Shown: positions 22,865 through 31,837, counted from the stretch's first letter. The stretch: DNA of 35,928 nucleotides from Filifactor villosus (GCF_042652965.1 NZ_JBHSHL010000055.1:1-35928); one strand, 5' to 3'. Numbers and translations are program-made. Notes: a model not told the origin generated them from the letters alone.

Positions 22865-23737
22865 ATGCGAAACTTTTTGAAGGAGAGAAAGGGAAAACTA
22901 GATATTCTCAAGAACCTCAGAGCCAAAAACTACAGCTACAAAAAAAAGGAAGTCAACGAGTTCCTGTTTTCTCAGTGTTCGGGATGTAAGAAGACCTTCC
23001 CCTTGAAAGCGAAGGAAGAGACCTTCGTCTGCCCGCACTGTGCCGAATATTTTTCGATGCCGGCGAGCGAGAGGGCGAAGCGGATCCTCGACGACGGGTA
23101 TGAGAAGATCGAACTTAGGGCAGTTGTAAAAAATCCTTTAGAGTTTGAAGGATATGAGGAGAAGGCGGACAAGGTCAGAGAAAAGACGGGACTTTCCGAT
23201 GCTCTCCTCTGCTTTAGGGGAAGGATAGACAACAGCCCCGTCCTGCTTGCTGTAATGGATAACCGCTTCTTTATGGGGAGTATGGGTTCGTCGGTCGGCG
23301 AGAATATCGCACATATCTTCGAGTTGGCTCTCGAACAGAGTCTTCCCGTCGTCATCTTCTGTGCCAGCGGAGGGGCGAGGATGCAGGAAGGGATGTATTC
23401 CTTGATGCAGATGGCCAAGACGGCGGCAGCGGTCAAACGCCATGGCAAGGCGGGCCTTCTATATATCTCGTGTTTGACTAATCCCACGACGGGAGGGGTC
23501 ACGGCAAGTTTTGCGAGCCTTGGAGATATCATCTTGTCGGAGCCTCAGGCTCTGATCGGCTTTGCAGGACCGCGGGTAATTGAACAGACGATGGGCAAGA
23601 GTTTGCCGGAAGGGTTTCAGAAGGCGGAATTTTTGCTGGAGAAAGGGTTTTTGGATGCCATCGTACCACGAGAGGAGATGAGGAAGACCTTGTCTTTTCT
23701 TTTGAAGGTACACGGCGGAAGGGAAGAATGGGCATGA
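22865..23737 (+). CDS. accD: Acetyl-CoA carboxylase carboxyltransferase subunit beta
   Basis: A 290-residue zinc-ribbon subunit. The four zinc cysteines are Cys38, Cys41, Cys56 and Cys59 (CSGC...CPHC). The crotonase-like transferase core has VIFCASGGARMQEGMYSLMQMAKTAAA and TNPTTGGVTASFASLGDIILSEPQALIGFAGPRVI. With AccA it transfers the carboxyl group from biotin to acetyl-CoA. Ends 10 bases inside accA. Confidence 0.97.
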   Translation: MRNFLKERKGKLDILKNLRAKNYSYKKKEVNEFLFSQCSGCKKTFPLKAKEETFVCPHCAEYFSMPASERAKRILDDGYEKIELRAVVKNPLEFEGYEEKADKVREKTGLSDALLCFRGRIDNSPVLLAVMDNRFFMGSMGSSVGENIAHIFELALEQSLPVVIFCASGGARMQEGMYSLMQMAKTAAAVKRHGKAGLLYISCLTNPTTGGVTASFASLGDIILSEPQALIGFAGPRVIEQTMGKSLPEGFQKAEFLLEKGFLDAIVPREEMRKTLSFLLKVHGGREEWA

Positions 23738-24690
23738 TTCAGGAAGTGGAGAAACAGGTTCAATTGATAGAAGAAGAGATTGCCCGTATTCGGACTGTGG
23801 ATGAGGGCGGAGTGTTATCGTCTATGATGAAGCAGCTCGAAGAGCAGAAGAAGGAACTGAAATCTTCTTATAAGAAGAAGCTCACAGCTTGGGATCGGGT
23901 CTACCTTTCCAGACATCCCTCAAGACCCAAGGCGAAGGATTGGATGGAGTTTTTGTTTGAGGATCTTTACTACCTGCATGGAGACAGGTACTTTGCCGAT
24001 GACAAGACGGTCATAGGAGGACTTGCATTTTTTGACGGAATACCGGTAACGGTCATCGGGACGAATAAGGGCAGGACCTTGGAGGAGAACGTCAAGTGTA
24101 ACTTCGGTATGAGCAATCCCGAGGGATACCGGAAGGCGCTTCGTCTGATGAAACAGGCGGAGAAGTTTCGACGTCCCGTCGTTACCATCGTCGACACTCC
24201 CGGAGCCTATCCCGGAACGGGTGCGGAAGAAAGAGGGCAGGGAGAGGCGATTGCACGAAACTTGATGGAGATGAGCGATTTGAAGACGCCGATCATCACG
24301 ATGATCACAGGAGAAGGAGGTAGCGGAGGGGCCTTGGCCCTGTCCGTAGCCGATGAAATTCTGATGCTTGAGAATGCAACCTTTTCCATCCTGTCACCGG
24401 AAGGATTCGCGTCGATTTTGTGGAAGGATGCCAAACTTGCCCACAAGGCGGCGGAACAGATGAAGATGACGGCAGGAGACTTGCACGACTTGGGTCTGGT
24501 CGATGCAGTCATCGAGGAGGAGATCGCATTTCACAAGGAGGACTTTAGAAAGACCATGCGCCAAGGCAAGAAGGTCTTAGGTGCGGCCTTGAAGAAGATG
24601 ATGAAGCTTTCCGACGAGGAGCTTGTCGAGCGAAGATATGAGAAGTATCGAAAAATAGGACGGATAGAAGGGATAAACAGTGGCATTTGA
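23728..24690 (+). CDS. accA: Acetyl-CoA carboxylase carboxyltransferase subunit alpha
   Basis: A 320-residue subunit. After an N-terminal helical segment come WDRVYLSRHPSRPKAKDW, VIGTNKGRT, VTIVDTPGAYPGTGAEERGQGEAIARNL, and GEGGSGGALALSVADEILMLENATFSILSPEGFASILWKD, which are all diagnostic for AccA. The start overlaps accD by 10 bases and the end overlaps fabH by 11 bases. ATG 23734 is a possible second start two codons later. Confidence 0.97.
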   Translation: MGMIQEVEKQVQLIEEEIARIRTVDEGGVLSSMMKQLEEQKKELKSSYKKKLTAWDRVYLSRHPSRPKAKDWMEFLFEDLYYLHGDRYFADDKTVIGGLAFFDGIPVTVIGTNKGRTLEENVKCNFGMSNPEGYRKALRLMKQAEKFRRPVVTIVDTPGAYPGTGAEERGQGEAIARNLMEMSDLKTPIITMITGEGGSGGALALSVADEILMLENATFSILSPEGFASILWKDAKLAHKAAEQMKMTAGDLHDLGLVDAVIEEEIAFHKEDFRKTMRQGKKVLGAALKKMMKLSDEELVERRYEKYRKIGRIEGINSGI

Positions 24691-25624
24691 GATAGTTGCT
24701 ACGGGGAGTTATGTACCCCGAAGGATAATGACAAATTTTGATTTGGAGAAGTATTGCGATACGAACGATGAGTGGATCTTTTCGAGGACGGGAATCAAGA
24801 GCAGGCATTATGCCGAAGAGGAAACCACGGAAGACCTCGGAGTTTATGCGGGAAAGCAGGCTCTTGAGAGAGCGGGAGTTTGCAGGGAAGACATCGATGC
24901 GGTCATCGTTGCGACCTTTACACCCGAATACCTGACCCCTTCAATCGCCTGCATGATCCAAAGCCGATTGAACTTAAGACAAGACATCCTCGCCTTCGAC
25001 ATGAATGCCGCTTGCAGCGGATTTCTTTACGGTTTGAAGGTCGCGGACTCCCTTTTTTCTTCGATGAGGGAAGGTAGCCACATCCTCCTTGTCGGGGCGG
25101 AGATCATCTCTAGGGTCTTGGATCTGAGCGACAGAGGAACGGGGATCCTGTTCGGAGACGGAGCGGGAGCTGTCGTACTGCGAAAGAGAAATGAGCGTCC
25201 GACCTTCTTTCTGACGGGATCCAGAGGAACCAAGGAAGAACTCGGTTGCCCGGGGATCAACAGCGAAGGACTCAATAGCAAGGTCTATATGAACGGCAAA
25301 GAAGTGTTTCGTTTTGCGACCTCGACGGTCAGCCGATGCGTGCAGGTCGTGATGGAAGAGGAGGACCTCGGCAAAGATGAGATCGACTATGTGGTCTGTC
25401 ATCAGGCGAATCAGAGGATTATCAGCTATGTCCAAAAGAAGCTCGATTTCCCTGAGGAAAAGTTCTATTCAAATATAGAGCATTACGGAAACACCTCTTC
25501 GGCGAGTATCCCCCTTGTCCTTGATGAGATGATGAACAAAGGCCTCCTCAAGAGAGGAATGAAGATCATTCTGGTGGGCTTCGGTGCAGGTCTGACCTGG
25601 GGAGCAGCTTTGATCGAGTGGTAG
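24680..25624 (+). CDS. fabH: Beta-ketoacyl-ACP synthase III
   Basis: A 314-residue condensing enzyme that starts chain synthesis by joining acetyl- or branched acyl-CoA with malonyl-ACP. The catalytic triad is visible: Cys112 in NAACSGFLYGL, His241 in VCHQANQRI and Asn271 in HYGNTSSASIP. Also typical is FGDGAGAVVL. GTG start inside the end of accA. It is the last gene before the repeat-filled gap that splits the locus. Confidence 0.96.
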   Translation: MAFEIVATGSYVPRRIMTNFDLEKYCDTNDEWIFSRTGIKSRHYAEEETTEDLGVYAGKQALERAGVCREDIDAVIVATFTPEYLTPSIACMIQSRLNLRQDILAFDMNAACSGFLYGLKVADSLFSSMREGSHILLVGAEIISRVLDLSDRGTGILFGDGAGAVVLRKRNERPTFFLTGSRGTKEELGCPGINSEGLNSKVYMNGKEVFRFATSTVSRCVQVVMEEEDLGKDEIDYVVCHQANQRIISYVQKKLDFPEEKFYSNIEHYGNTSSASIPLVLDEMMNKGLLKRGMKIILVGFGAGLTWGAALIEW

Positions 25625-25647
25625 GATCCGTATGGAAATGTTTTTTG

Positions 25648-25754
25648 ATACTATAATCTATTGAAATTGACAGCTTGAACGCTTTGGATCATCCAAATTG
25701 TTTTTCGGTAAGTATATATTCTTTATATCCGATATTTCGAACGGATAATAGTAT
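25648..25754 (-). repeat. R1 repeat, full length (107 bp)
   Basis: Read on the minus strand: ATACTATTATCCGTTCGAAAT, then CGGATATAAAGAATAT, the conserved core TTACCGAAAAACAATTTGG, TCAAGCTGTCAATTTC and ATAGTAT at the far end. Same orientation as the copy before crtI. It starts 24 bases after the fabH stop codon and separates fabH from fabK. Confidence 0.8.
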
Positions 25755-25817
25755 AAATCAGAAACGACGGAACTGCCGGGAGTAATTATTTGGTCGTAGA
25801 GTATCGCTTGGAAGGTA

Positions 25818-25956
25818 AAGGAAACACAATATAATTCAAAAAATCGACATAAACTCTATTTTAATATGAAGGAAGAAACTATTAAAAGTTTTGATTTGAC
25901 AAACTTTCGCGTGTTGGAAACTCAAAGGGAAGTCAGAAGTTTGCCTTTGTGAGGTG
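25818..25956. repeat. R3 repeat, uninterrupted copy
   Basis: Shares with 32338-32592 the blocks ATAATTC(A/G)AAAAATC, GA(A)GAAACTATTAAAAG-like sequence, TTGAT(T/A)TGACA and (C)AGAA(G/A)(T/C)TTGCCTTTGTG in the same order. Degenerate and without a terminus I can define, it may be the remnant of a larger element. It contains AAAGTTT (25885-25891) and AAACTTT (25901-25907), an inverted pair around TTGACA-like sequence. Confidence 0.5.
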
Positions 25957-26098
25957 CTACTTGAGGATTCAAACGGATAGCAGCGGAGACTGCAATCAAA
26001 CAACAGTGATATTACCGAGAACACTTCAGGGATCGAGGGTCCTGTCGCCGAACGGTTGAAGTTTCGGTATGAAAACAAAAATTATGGGAGTGGAAAAA

Positions 26099-27034
26099 AT
26101 GAAGTTGCACAAGATTCTTGGAATAGAATATCCCTTGATACAGGGAGGAATGGCAAATATTGCAACCGGAGAGTTTGCGGCGGCGGTATCCAACGCGGGA
26201 GCGCTCGGAGTCGTAGGTTCGGGAGGAATGACGGCTGAGACCTTGAGGGACCATATTAGGCTCTGTAAGTCCAAGACGGACAAACCCTTCGGTGTCAACC
26301 TGATGTTGATGAATCCCGAGACCGAAGAGATGGCAAAGATCGTGATCGAAGAAAAAGTACCTGTGGTCACAACGGGAGCGGGCAATCCCGGGAAGTACGT
26401 CAAAGAGTGGAAGGAGAACGGGATCAAAGTCTTTCCCGTTGTAGCGTCGGTAGCACTGGCAAAAAGGATGGAAAGGCTCGGAGTCGACGGTGTGATTGCC
26501 GAGGGTACGGAGAGCGGAGGTCATGTCGGAGAAACGACGACCCTGGTGCTTCTGCCTCAGATTGTGGATGCGGTCAATATTCCCGTGATTTCCGCCGGAG
26601 GAGTTGCGGACGGAAGGCAGCTTTTAGCGGTAGGTGTGCTCGGAGCGAGCGGAGTTCAGGTAGGCACCTGTCTGCTCACTACGGAGGAATGTCCCATCCA
26701 TCCTAACTACAAGCAGGCGGTGATCCAAGCGAAGGATACGCATATCACTGTAATGGGAAGGATAGGAGGCACTCCCGTTCGCGTACTCAAGAACGAGATG
26801 GTAAAGGCCTATATCTCACTGGAGAAACAGGGTGCGGACCTGATGGAACTCGAAAAATACACCTTGGGTTCTCTCCGAAAGGCGGTCTTCCACGGAGATA
26901 CGGAGAACGGTTCCCTGATGGCGGGACAGACCGCTGCCATGGTTAAGGGAGAATACACAGTGAGAGAACTGCTTGAAAAGCTGTTTTCGGACTACCGTAA
27001 AGCGAGGAAGGGACTCTGTGATGAAACAATATAA
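26099..27034 (+). CDS. fabK: Enoyl-ACP reductase II (FMN-dependent)
   Basis: A 311-residue TIM-barrel flavoprotein that performs the last reduction of each elongation cycle, replacing FabI. Motifs: LGIEYPLIQGGMANIATGEFAAAVSNAGALGVVGSG at the N-terminus, VNLMLMNPE, VVTTGAGNPGKYV, EGTESGGHVGETTT and PVISAGGVADGRQLLAVGVLGASGVQVGTCLL (FMN phosphate site). I chose ATG 26099 because GGGAGTGG precedes it; ATG 26069 is in frame but adds ten residues before the usual family start and lacks a binding site. FabK enzymes are insensitive to triclosan in known cases. It overlaps the next gene by 14 bases. Confidence 0.94.
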   Translation: MKLHKILGIEYPLIQGGMANIATGEFAAAVSNAGALGVVGSGGMTAETLRDHIRLCKSKTDKPFGVNLMLMNPETEEMAKIVIEEKVPVVTTGAGNPGKYVKEWKENGIKVFPVVASVALAKRMERLGVDGVIAEGTESGGHVGETTTLVLLPQIVDAVNIPVISAGGVADGRQLLAVGVLGASGVQVGTCLLTTEECPIHPNYKQAVIQAKDTHITVMGRIGGTPVRVLKNEMVKAYISLEKQGADLMELEKYTLGSLRKAVFHGDTENGSLMAGQTAAMVKGEYTVRELLEKLFSDYRKARKGLCDETI

Positions 27035-28091
27035 ATTGGGACATAAAAGCTTGGACTTCCCTCTGATACAGGGAGGAATGGGAGTCGGGGTATCGCTGGG
27101 AAACCTCGCGGGACACGTTGCCAAGCAGGGTTGTATGGGAGTGATCTCGACCGTTCAGATAGGATATCGCAGGGAGAACTTTTATCGCGATTCGCTCAAT
27201 GCCAACCGGGAAGCTCTCCGCGAAGAGATCGCCAAGGCGAGGGAGATCGCGGGAGGTAAGGGGATGCTTGCCATCAACTGTATGGTCGCGGCCAATCAGT
27301 ACAACGAGATGCTCAAATGTGCCTTGGAAGAAGGGATCGATGCGATTATCTCGGGGGCGGGTCTTCCCATGGTCATGCCTGAGCTCGCCGAAGGCTACGA
27401 GGTCGCCCTGGCTCCTATCGTATCGAGCGCAAAGGCGGCGAGAGTCATTCTTCAGACTTGGCAGAAGAAGTACGGGAGGTTTGCTGACTTCATCGTGCTT
27501 GAAGGACGCGGTGCAGGAGGCCACCTCGGTTTTAAGAGGGAGCAGATCGACGAGGAAGGGATGAGTCTTGAGAATCTTTTGCAGGAGGTCCTCAAGGAAG
27601 TGAGGATCTACGAAGAAAAGAAGGGAGCCTGGATCCCGGTCTTTGTTGCAGGTTCAGTGTTTGACGGCTATGAGCTGGCGAAGTACCAAAAGTTGGGAGC
27701 CTTCGGAGCCCAGATCGGAACACGCTTTATTGCGACCGAAGAATGTGACGCTTCTCCGGAGTTTGCGAAACTGCTCTGCGAGGCGGGCCAAGAAGATATC
27801 ATGATTTTGCAAAGTCCCGTCGGGCTTCCGGGAAGAGTGCTTTCGACCGAATTTACAAGAAAGGTCAAGGAAGTCGGGCGGATCGCTCCGACAAGGTGCG
27901 TCAATTGTCTCAAGACCTGTGACCCCGCTACGACGCCCTACTGTATTTCGGAGGCGCTTATGCAGGCCGCACAAGGGAATCGTGAAAAAGGTCTGTTTTT
28001 TTCGGGAGAAAATGCGGGAAGGATCAACAGGATATACCGTGTGGAAGAATTGATCGGAGAGATCAGAGACCAGTGGGAGGAATGTCAATGA
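27021..28091 (+). CDS. FabK-like / nitronate monooxygenase family flavoprotein with Cys cluster
   Basis: A 356-residue FMN-binding TIM-barrel protein of the FabK/nitronate monooxygenase superfamily, not a second FabK by length. N-terminus FPLIQGGMGVGVSLGNLAGHVAKQGCMGVIS, middle NCMVAANQYNEMLKCALEEG and EGRGAGGHLGFKREQID, and FVAGSVFDGYELAKYQKLGAFGAQIGTRFIATEEC (FMN site). Near the C-terminus a cysteine set, Cys293-x2-Cys296-x3-Cys300-x7-Cys308, looks able to bind an iron-sulphur cluster or zinc. It overlaps fabK by 14 bases and fabD by 4, so it is firmly part of the operon. A role in enoyl or nitro-compound reduction is possible; the true substrate is unknown. Confidence 0.88.
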   Translation: MKQYKLGHKSLDFPLIQGGMGVGVSLGNLAGHVAKQGCMGVISTVQIGYRRENFYRDSLNANREALREEIAKAREIAGGKGMLAINCMVAANQYNEMLKCALEEGIDAIISGAGLPMVMPELAEGYEVALAPIVSSAKAARVILQTWQKKYGRFADFIVLEGRGAGGHLGFKREQIDEEGMSLENLLQEVLKEVRIYEEKKGAWIPVFVAGSVFDGYELAKYQKLGAFGAQIGTRFIATEECDASPEFAKLLCEAGQEDIMILQSPVGLPGRVLSTEFTRKVKEVGRIAPTRCVNCLKTCDPATTPYCISEALMQAAQGNREKGLFFSGENAGRINRIYRVEELIGEIRDQWEECQ

Positions 28092-29014
28092 AAACAGCTT
28101 TTTTGTATGCGGGACAGGGAAGTCAGAAGGTGGGAATGGGAAGAGACCTCTACGAGAACTTCGAGTTTGTCAGAGAGTTCTACGACAGGTATGAAGATAT
28201 CAGGGACCTTTCTTTTTCTGCGGAGGACGATGTCCTGTCCAAAACGAGGAACACTCAGCCCTGTATGCTCGCCTTCGATATCGTGATGACCGAACTCCTT
28301 AGAAAAGAGGGTCTTACAGCCGATATGACGGCAGGGCTCAGCATAGGAGAATACGGGGCTCTCTACTGTGCAAAGGTGTTGTCCGCACAAGACCTGATAC
28401 ATATCGGACGTGTCAGGGGGCGGGCGATGGAGGATGCTCTTTTGGGGCGTGACACCGTGATGTGTGCTACGGTAGGCGTGGACGAAGCCTTTTTGGATGA
28501 GATCTGCAAGGACTATCGTGCACAGGGAAGAAGGGTTGAGATTGCCAACTACAACTGTCCTGGGCAGATCGTCATAGGAGGAGAGCGTGAGGCGGTACAG
28601 GAGATCGCTGCAAAAATCAAGGCGGAGAGAAGGGGAAAGGCCATCCTCCTTCGCGTCAGCGGAGCCTTCCACACCTCCTATATGAAGACGGCAGGGGAGG
28701 TCCTCGAGAAGGAGTTTGGAACCGTAGACTTCCATGAGCCCGAGATCCCTGTCGTTTGGAACTTGACGGGAAGAGAAAAGACGGAGGGGGAAGATATGAA
28801 GGCCCTCCTCGTTCAGCAGGTCCAAAAACCGGTACACTTCACATCGACGATTGAATATATGAGGAGCCGGGGAGTGGACACCTTTGTGGAGATAGGCTTC
28901 GGAAAAGTCCTGGAAGGGTTTATCAAGAAGATCGACAAGGATTGTAAGGTGATTTCCTGCAACAGTGCGGAAAGTTTCGAGGAAGCAAAGAAGTATTTGA
29001 AAGAAGAACGATAA
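28088..29014 (+). CDS. fabD: Malonyl-CoA:ACP transacylase
   Basis: A 308-residue enzyme that moves malonyl from CoA to ACP. N-terminus AFLYAGQGSQKVGMGRDLY is diagnostic. The nucleophile is Ser85 in AGLSIGEYGAL; the usual GHS is GLS here, a variation also found in other Bacillota. The catalytic histidine is His195 in SGAFHTSYM. Start ATG 28088 has GGGAGG seven bases upstream and forms an ATGA overlap with the previous gene; ATG 28082 is too close to that site. Confidence 0.96.
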   Translation: MKTAFLYAGQGSQKVGMGRDLYENFEFVREFYDRYEDIRDLSFSAEDDVLSKTRNTQPCMLAFDIVMTELLRKEGLTADMTAGLSIGEYGALYCAKVLSAQDLIHIGRVRGRAMEDALLGRDTVMCATVGVDEAFLDEICKDYRAQGRRVEIANYNCPGQIVIGGEREAVQEIAAKIKAERRGKAILLRVSGAFHTSYMKTAGEVLEKEFGTVDFHEPEIPVVWNLTGREKTEGEDMKALLVQQVQKPVHFTSTIEYMRSRGVDTFVEIGFGKVLEGFIKKIDKDCKVISCNSAESFEEAKKYLKEER

Positions 29015-29045
29015 GAAGATGGAGCAGAAAAGGAGAAGCGGATCC

Positions 29046-29783
29046 ATGGAAAGACAGATCGCATTGGTCACAGGGGCCGGCAGAGGAATAGGAAGGGCGA
29101 TCGCGATAGAGCTCGCAAGGGCGAATGTCGACGTTGCCATCCATTACAACGGAAGTTTGGAAAAAGCGGAAGAAACACAGAGACTGTGTAAGGAGTTCAA
29201 CGTCAGAACCGTTCTGATACGGGCGGATGTATCACAGGAGAGGGAGTGTAAGGAACTTGTCGATCAGGTTGTAGAAGAGATGGGAGGACTCGATATCCTT
29301 GTCAACAATGCGGGAATCACAAAGGACGGACTCTTTCTTCGAATGAAGGAGGAAGACTATGACGAGGTGATGGATACCAACCTCAAGGGAGCCTTCTTCG
29401 TAACGAAGTACGCGTCCTCGATTATGATCAAACAGCGTTACGGGAGGATTGTCAACATCAGCAGCATATCCGGAGTGGGAGGCAATGTGGGTCAGGCGAA
29501 CTATGCGGCGTCCAAGGCGGGGTTGATCGGGCTTACCAAATCCCTTGCCAAGGAACTGGGAAAAAAGGGAATTCTGGTCAATGCCATCGCTCCCGGTTTT
29601 GTCAGAACGGATATGACCGACAAGTTGTCGGATAAGGTCAAGGAGGCCATCGTAAACCAGACGGCGGTAGGCTATATCGCTGAGCCTGAAGACATTGCAA
29701 ATGCGGTAAGTTTTCTGGCATCGAAGCAGAACCGTTATATTACGGGAGAGGTACTTCGCATCGACGGAGGAATGAGTATCTAG
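29046..29783 (+). CDS. fabG: 3-oxoacyl-ACP reductase
   Basis: A 245-residue short-chain dehydrogenase that reduces ketoacyl-ACP with NADPH. Cofactor motif TGAGRGIGRAIA (about residues 9-20), NNAGIT, and the catalytic Ser140, Tyr153 and Lys157 in ISSISGVGGNVGQANYAASKAG. The C-terminus ITGEVLRIDGGMSI is typical. Start ATG 29046 is preceded by AAAGGAG at good spacing; the in-frame ATG at 29019 is not needed for the fold. It sits 31 bases after fabD. Confidence 0.97.
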   Translation: MERQIALVTGAGRGIGRAIAIELARANVDVAIHYNGSLEKAEETQRLCKEFNVRTVLIRADVSQERECKELVDQVVEEMGGLDILVNNAGITKDGLFLRMKEEDYDEVMDTNLKGAFFVTKYASSIMIKQRYGRIVNISSISGVGGNVGQANYAASKAGLIGLTKSLAKELGKKGILVNAIAPGFVRTDMTDKLSDKVKEAIVNQTAVGYIAEPEDIANAVSFLASKQNRYITGEVLRIDGGMSI

Positions 29784-29793
29784 GAGGAAGAGT

Positions 29794-31038
29794 ATGAGAA
29801 GGAGAGTTGTTGTAACGGGAATCGGTGCAGTATCGCCACTTGGCAACACGGCAAAGGAACTTATCGAAGGCTTCAAGGAAGGCCGTTGCGGTATATCGGA
29901 GATAGAAGGAATGGATATGACCAACCACAAGGCGAAACTTGCAGGTCGAGCCAAGGCCTTCAAGGCGGAAGATCACTTCGACGCTAAAGAGGCGAGGAGG
30001 ATGGACAGGGTGACCCAACTGGGCATCGTCGCTTCGAGAGAGGCGGTCAAGGACAGCGGGATCTTGGATGTGCAAGTGGACAAGACCAGATGCGGAGTTA
30101 TCGTATCATCCGGGATAGGGGGACTTTCCACCATAGAAAAAAACCATACGGACGGAATGAACAAGGGCTTCCACAGAATCTCTCCCTTTTTTATCCCCAT
30201 GGCGATTACTAATATTACGGCAGGCAGTGTCGCCATCGAATTCGGTTTCAAGGGGACCTGCCAATGTGTGGTAACTGCCTGTGCCTCGGCCACGGATTCC
30301 ATCGGGATCGCCTTCCATAAGATCAGGGACGGCTATGAAGATGTTATGTTGGCGGGAGGTTCGGAGGCGAGTATCACTCCGCTGGGTATCGGCGGCTTCT
30401 CGGCGATGAAGGCCCTGAGCTTTGAAGAAGATGTAACAAGGGCCTCGATTCCCTTCGACAAGGACAGGAACGGCTTTGTCATGGGAGAGGGGGCGGGAGT
30501 TCTCGTGCTTGAAGAGTTGGAACATGCCAAAAAACGAGGGGCGAAGATTTATGCCGAGGTCATAGGCTACGGCTCAAGCTGCGATGCCTTCCATATCACG
30601 GCTCCGGATTCCGAGGCGGAAGGCGCGATCGCCTGCTTGAACAGAGCCTTGGAGGATGCACGGTTGTCACCTGATTGCATAGACTATATCAATGCTCACG
30701 GAACCTCCACCCCTCTCAACGACGCTTGCGAAACCAAGGCGGTCAAGGCCGTCTTCAAGGAGCACGCCTACAAGTTGATGATGAGCTCGACCAAGTCTAT
30801 GACGGGCCACCTGCTCGGAGCGGCGGGAGCCGTCGAAGGCATCGCCTGTATAATGGCTGTTCACGAGGACTTTGTTCCCGCAACCATTCACTACCAAAAC
30901 AGGGACGAGGACTGTGATTTGGATATCGTCCCCAACCAAGGACGCAGGGCGAAGGTAGACTATGCCTTGAGCAATTCCTTGGGGTTCGGCGGACATAACG
31001 CCACCCTGGTATTTAAGAAGTACAGGGAAGAGCAGTAG
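29794..31038 (+). CDS. fabF: Beta-ketoacyl-ACP synthase II
   Basis: A 414-residue condensing enzyme for chain elongation. Catalytic Cys163 in VVTACASATDSIG, His302 in NAHGTSTPLND and His339 in MTGHLLGAAGAVE. N-terminus RRVVVTGIGAVSPLGNT and C-terminus SNSLGFGGHNATLVF match the family. Ten bases after fabG with TAGGAGGAAG as ribosome binding site. It is the only elongating synthase in the locus. Confidence 0.97.
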   Translation: MRRRVVVTGIGAVSPLGNTAKELIEGFKEGRCGISEIEGMDMTNHKAKLAGRAKAFKAEDHFDAKEARRMDRVTQLGIVASREAVKDSGILDVQVDKTRCGVIVSSGIGGLSTIEKNHTDGMNKGFHRISPFFIPMAITNITAGSVAIEFGFKGTCQCVVTACASATDSIGIAFHKIRDGYEDVMLAGGSEASITPLGIGGFSAMKALSFEEDVTRASIPFDKDRNGFVMGEGAGVLVLEELEHAKKRGAKIYAEVIGYGSSCDAFHITAPDSEAEGAIACLNRALEDARLSPDCIDYINAHGTSTPLNDACETKAVKAVFKEHAYKLMMSSTKSMTGHLLGAAGAVEGIACIMAVHEDFVPATIHYQNRDEDCDLDIVPNQGRRAKVDYALSNSLGFGGHNATLVFKKYREEQ

Positions 31039-31073
31039 GCCGGAAGGATAAGAGCGAAAAGAAGGAGACGAAG

Positions 31074-31499
31074 ATGAAGTATAATTCGAACGAGATCCAA
31101 ACCATCATTCCCCACCGTTATCCGTTTCAATTGGTGGATAAGATTGTAGATGGAGAAGAAGGCAAGTGGGCGAAGGGGATCAAATGCGTCAGTGCAAACG
31201 AGCTGTTCTTCTGCGGACATTTTCCGAGCGAACACGTGATGCCCGGTGTCCTTATGATAGAGGCCTTGGCGCAGGTGGGAGCCATCGCCCTGCTCTCTCA
31301 GGAAGAGCACAGGGGCAAGTTGGCATTTTTTGCAGGAATCAAGCAGGCGAAGTTCCGCGGGGTCGTAAGACCGGGAGATGTCTTGGAGTTGAGCTGCCGT
31401 CTGACGAAGATCAGGGGAAGCCTCGGAGTGGGCGAAGCAGTGGCGGAAGTCGACGGAAAGATTGTCTGCGAATGTGAAATCATGTTTGCACTAAAGTAA
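31074..31499 (+). CDS. fabZ: 3-hydroxyacyl-ACP dehydratase
   Basis: A 141-residue hot-dog fold dehydratase. IPHRYPFQLVDKI at the N-terminus, catalytic His49 in CGHFPSEHVMPGVLMIEALAQ and Glu63 in the same stretch. The final segment (EVDGKIVCECEIMFALK) is typical. It ends the fab gene series; no fabA, fabM or fabN is nearby, so unsaturated fatty acid synthesis is not explained here. Confidence 0.96.
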   Translation: MKYNSNEIQTIIPHRYPFQLVDKIVDGEEGKWAKGIKCVSANELFFCGHFPSEHVMPGVLMIEALAQVGAIALLSQEEHRGKLAFFAGIKQAKFRGVVRPGDVLELSCRLTKIRGSLGVGEAVAEVDGKIVCECEIMFALK

Positions 31500-31808
31500 G
31501 AAAATAAAGAAAGGAAAATGCGGCAGAATACTATTCTTCATTCGAAATGCCCGATATACAAAACATGCGATTACCAAAGAAACAATTCGGAAGGCGATGG
31601 TTCAAACCATTCAACCTGTCAATTTGAACGGCTCATTACAATCTGCTCATTCTATTGTCTTAGAGGCTGCAACGATCTTGTGAAACGGAGATTTTCATAA
31701 ATTTTGTTTCTTGTTTGGAAGCGGTTTTGATACGTTTTTTCACGTTGTGCTACTTATCTGAGACAAGTCCGAGACATAAGCAAAGTGCTCGCGGAGTTCA
31801 AAATAAAC
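31500..31808. other. Gap between fabZ and the marR promoter
   Basis: About 310 bases without a supported gene; its first half is occupied by an R1 repeat (31528-31640). No terminator with a clear stem and T run follows fabZ, so transcription might continue into marR. Confidence 0.4.
31528..31640 (+). repeat. R1 repeat, diverged right end
   Basis: Starts ATACTATTCTTCATTCGAAAT, continues GCCCGATATACAAAACATGC and GATTACCAAAGAAACAATTCGG, then TTCAA(ACCA)TTCAACCTGTCAATTTGAA. The order is that of the full copy at 33028. The final ATAGTAT is not recognisable, so the right limit is approximate. Confidence 0.6.
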
Positions 31809-31837
31809 TTGAGAAAAGGTATCGGATTTGGTACACT
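31809..31837 (+). promoter_or_regulatory. Promoter of the MarR-family regulator
   Basis: TTGAGA (31809-31814), 17-base spacer, TACACT (31832-31837), 33 bases before the start codon. Good -35 and acceptable -10. This gives marR a private promoter. Confidence 0.55.

Noticed and set aside
28085..29140. 351-codon open frame on the minus strand opposite fabD
   Set aside because: Antisense shadow of a conserved gene; low-complexity hydrophobic start and no known motif.
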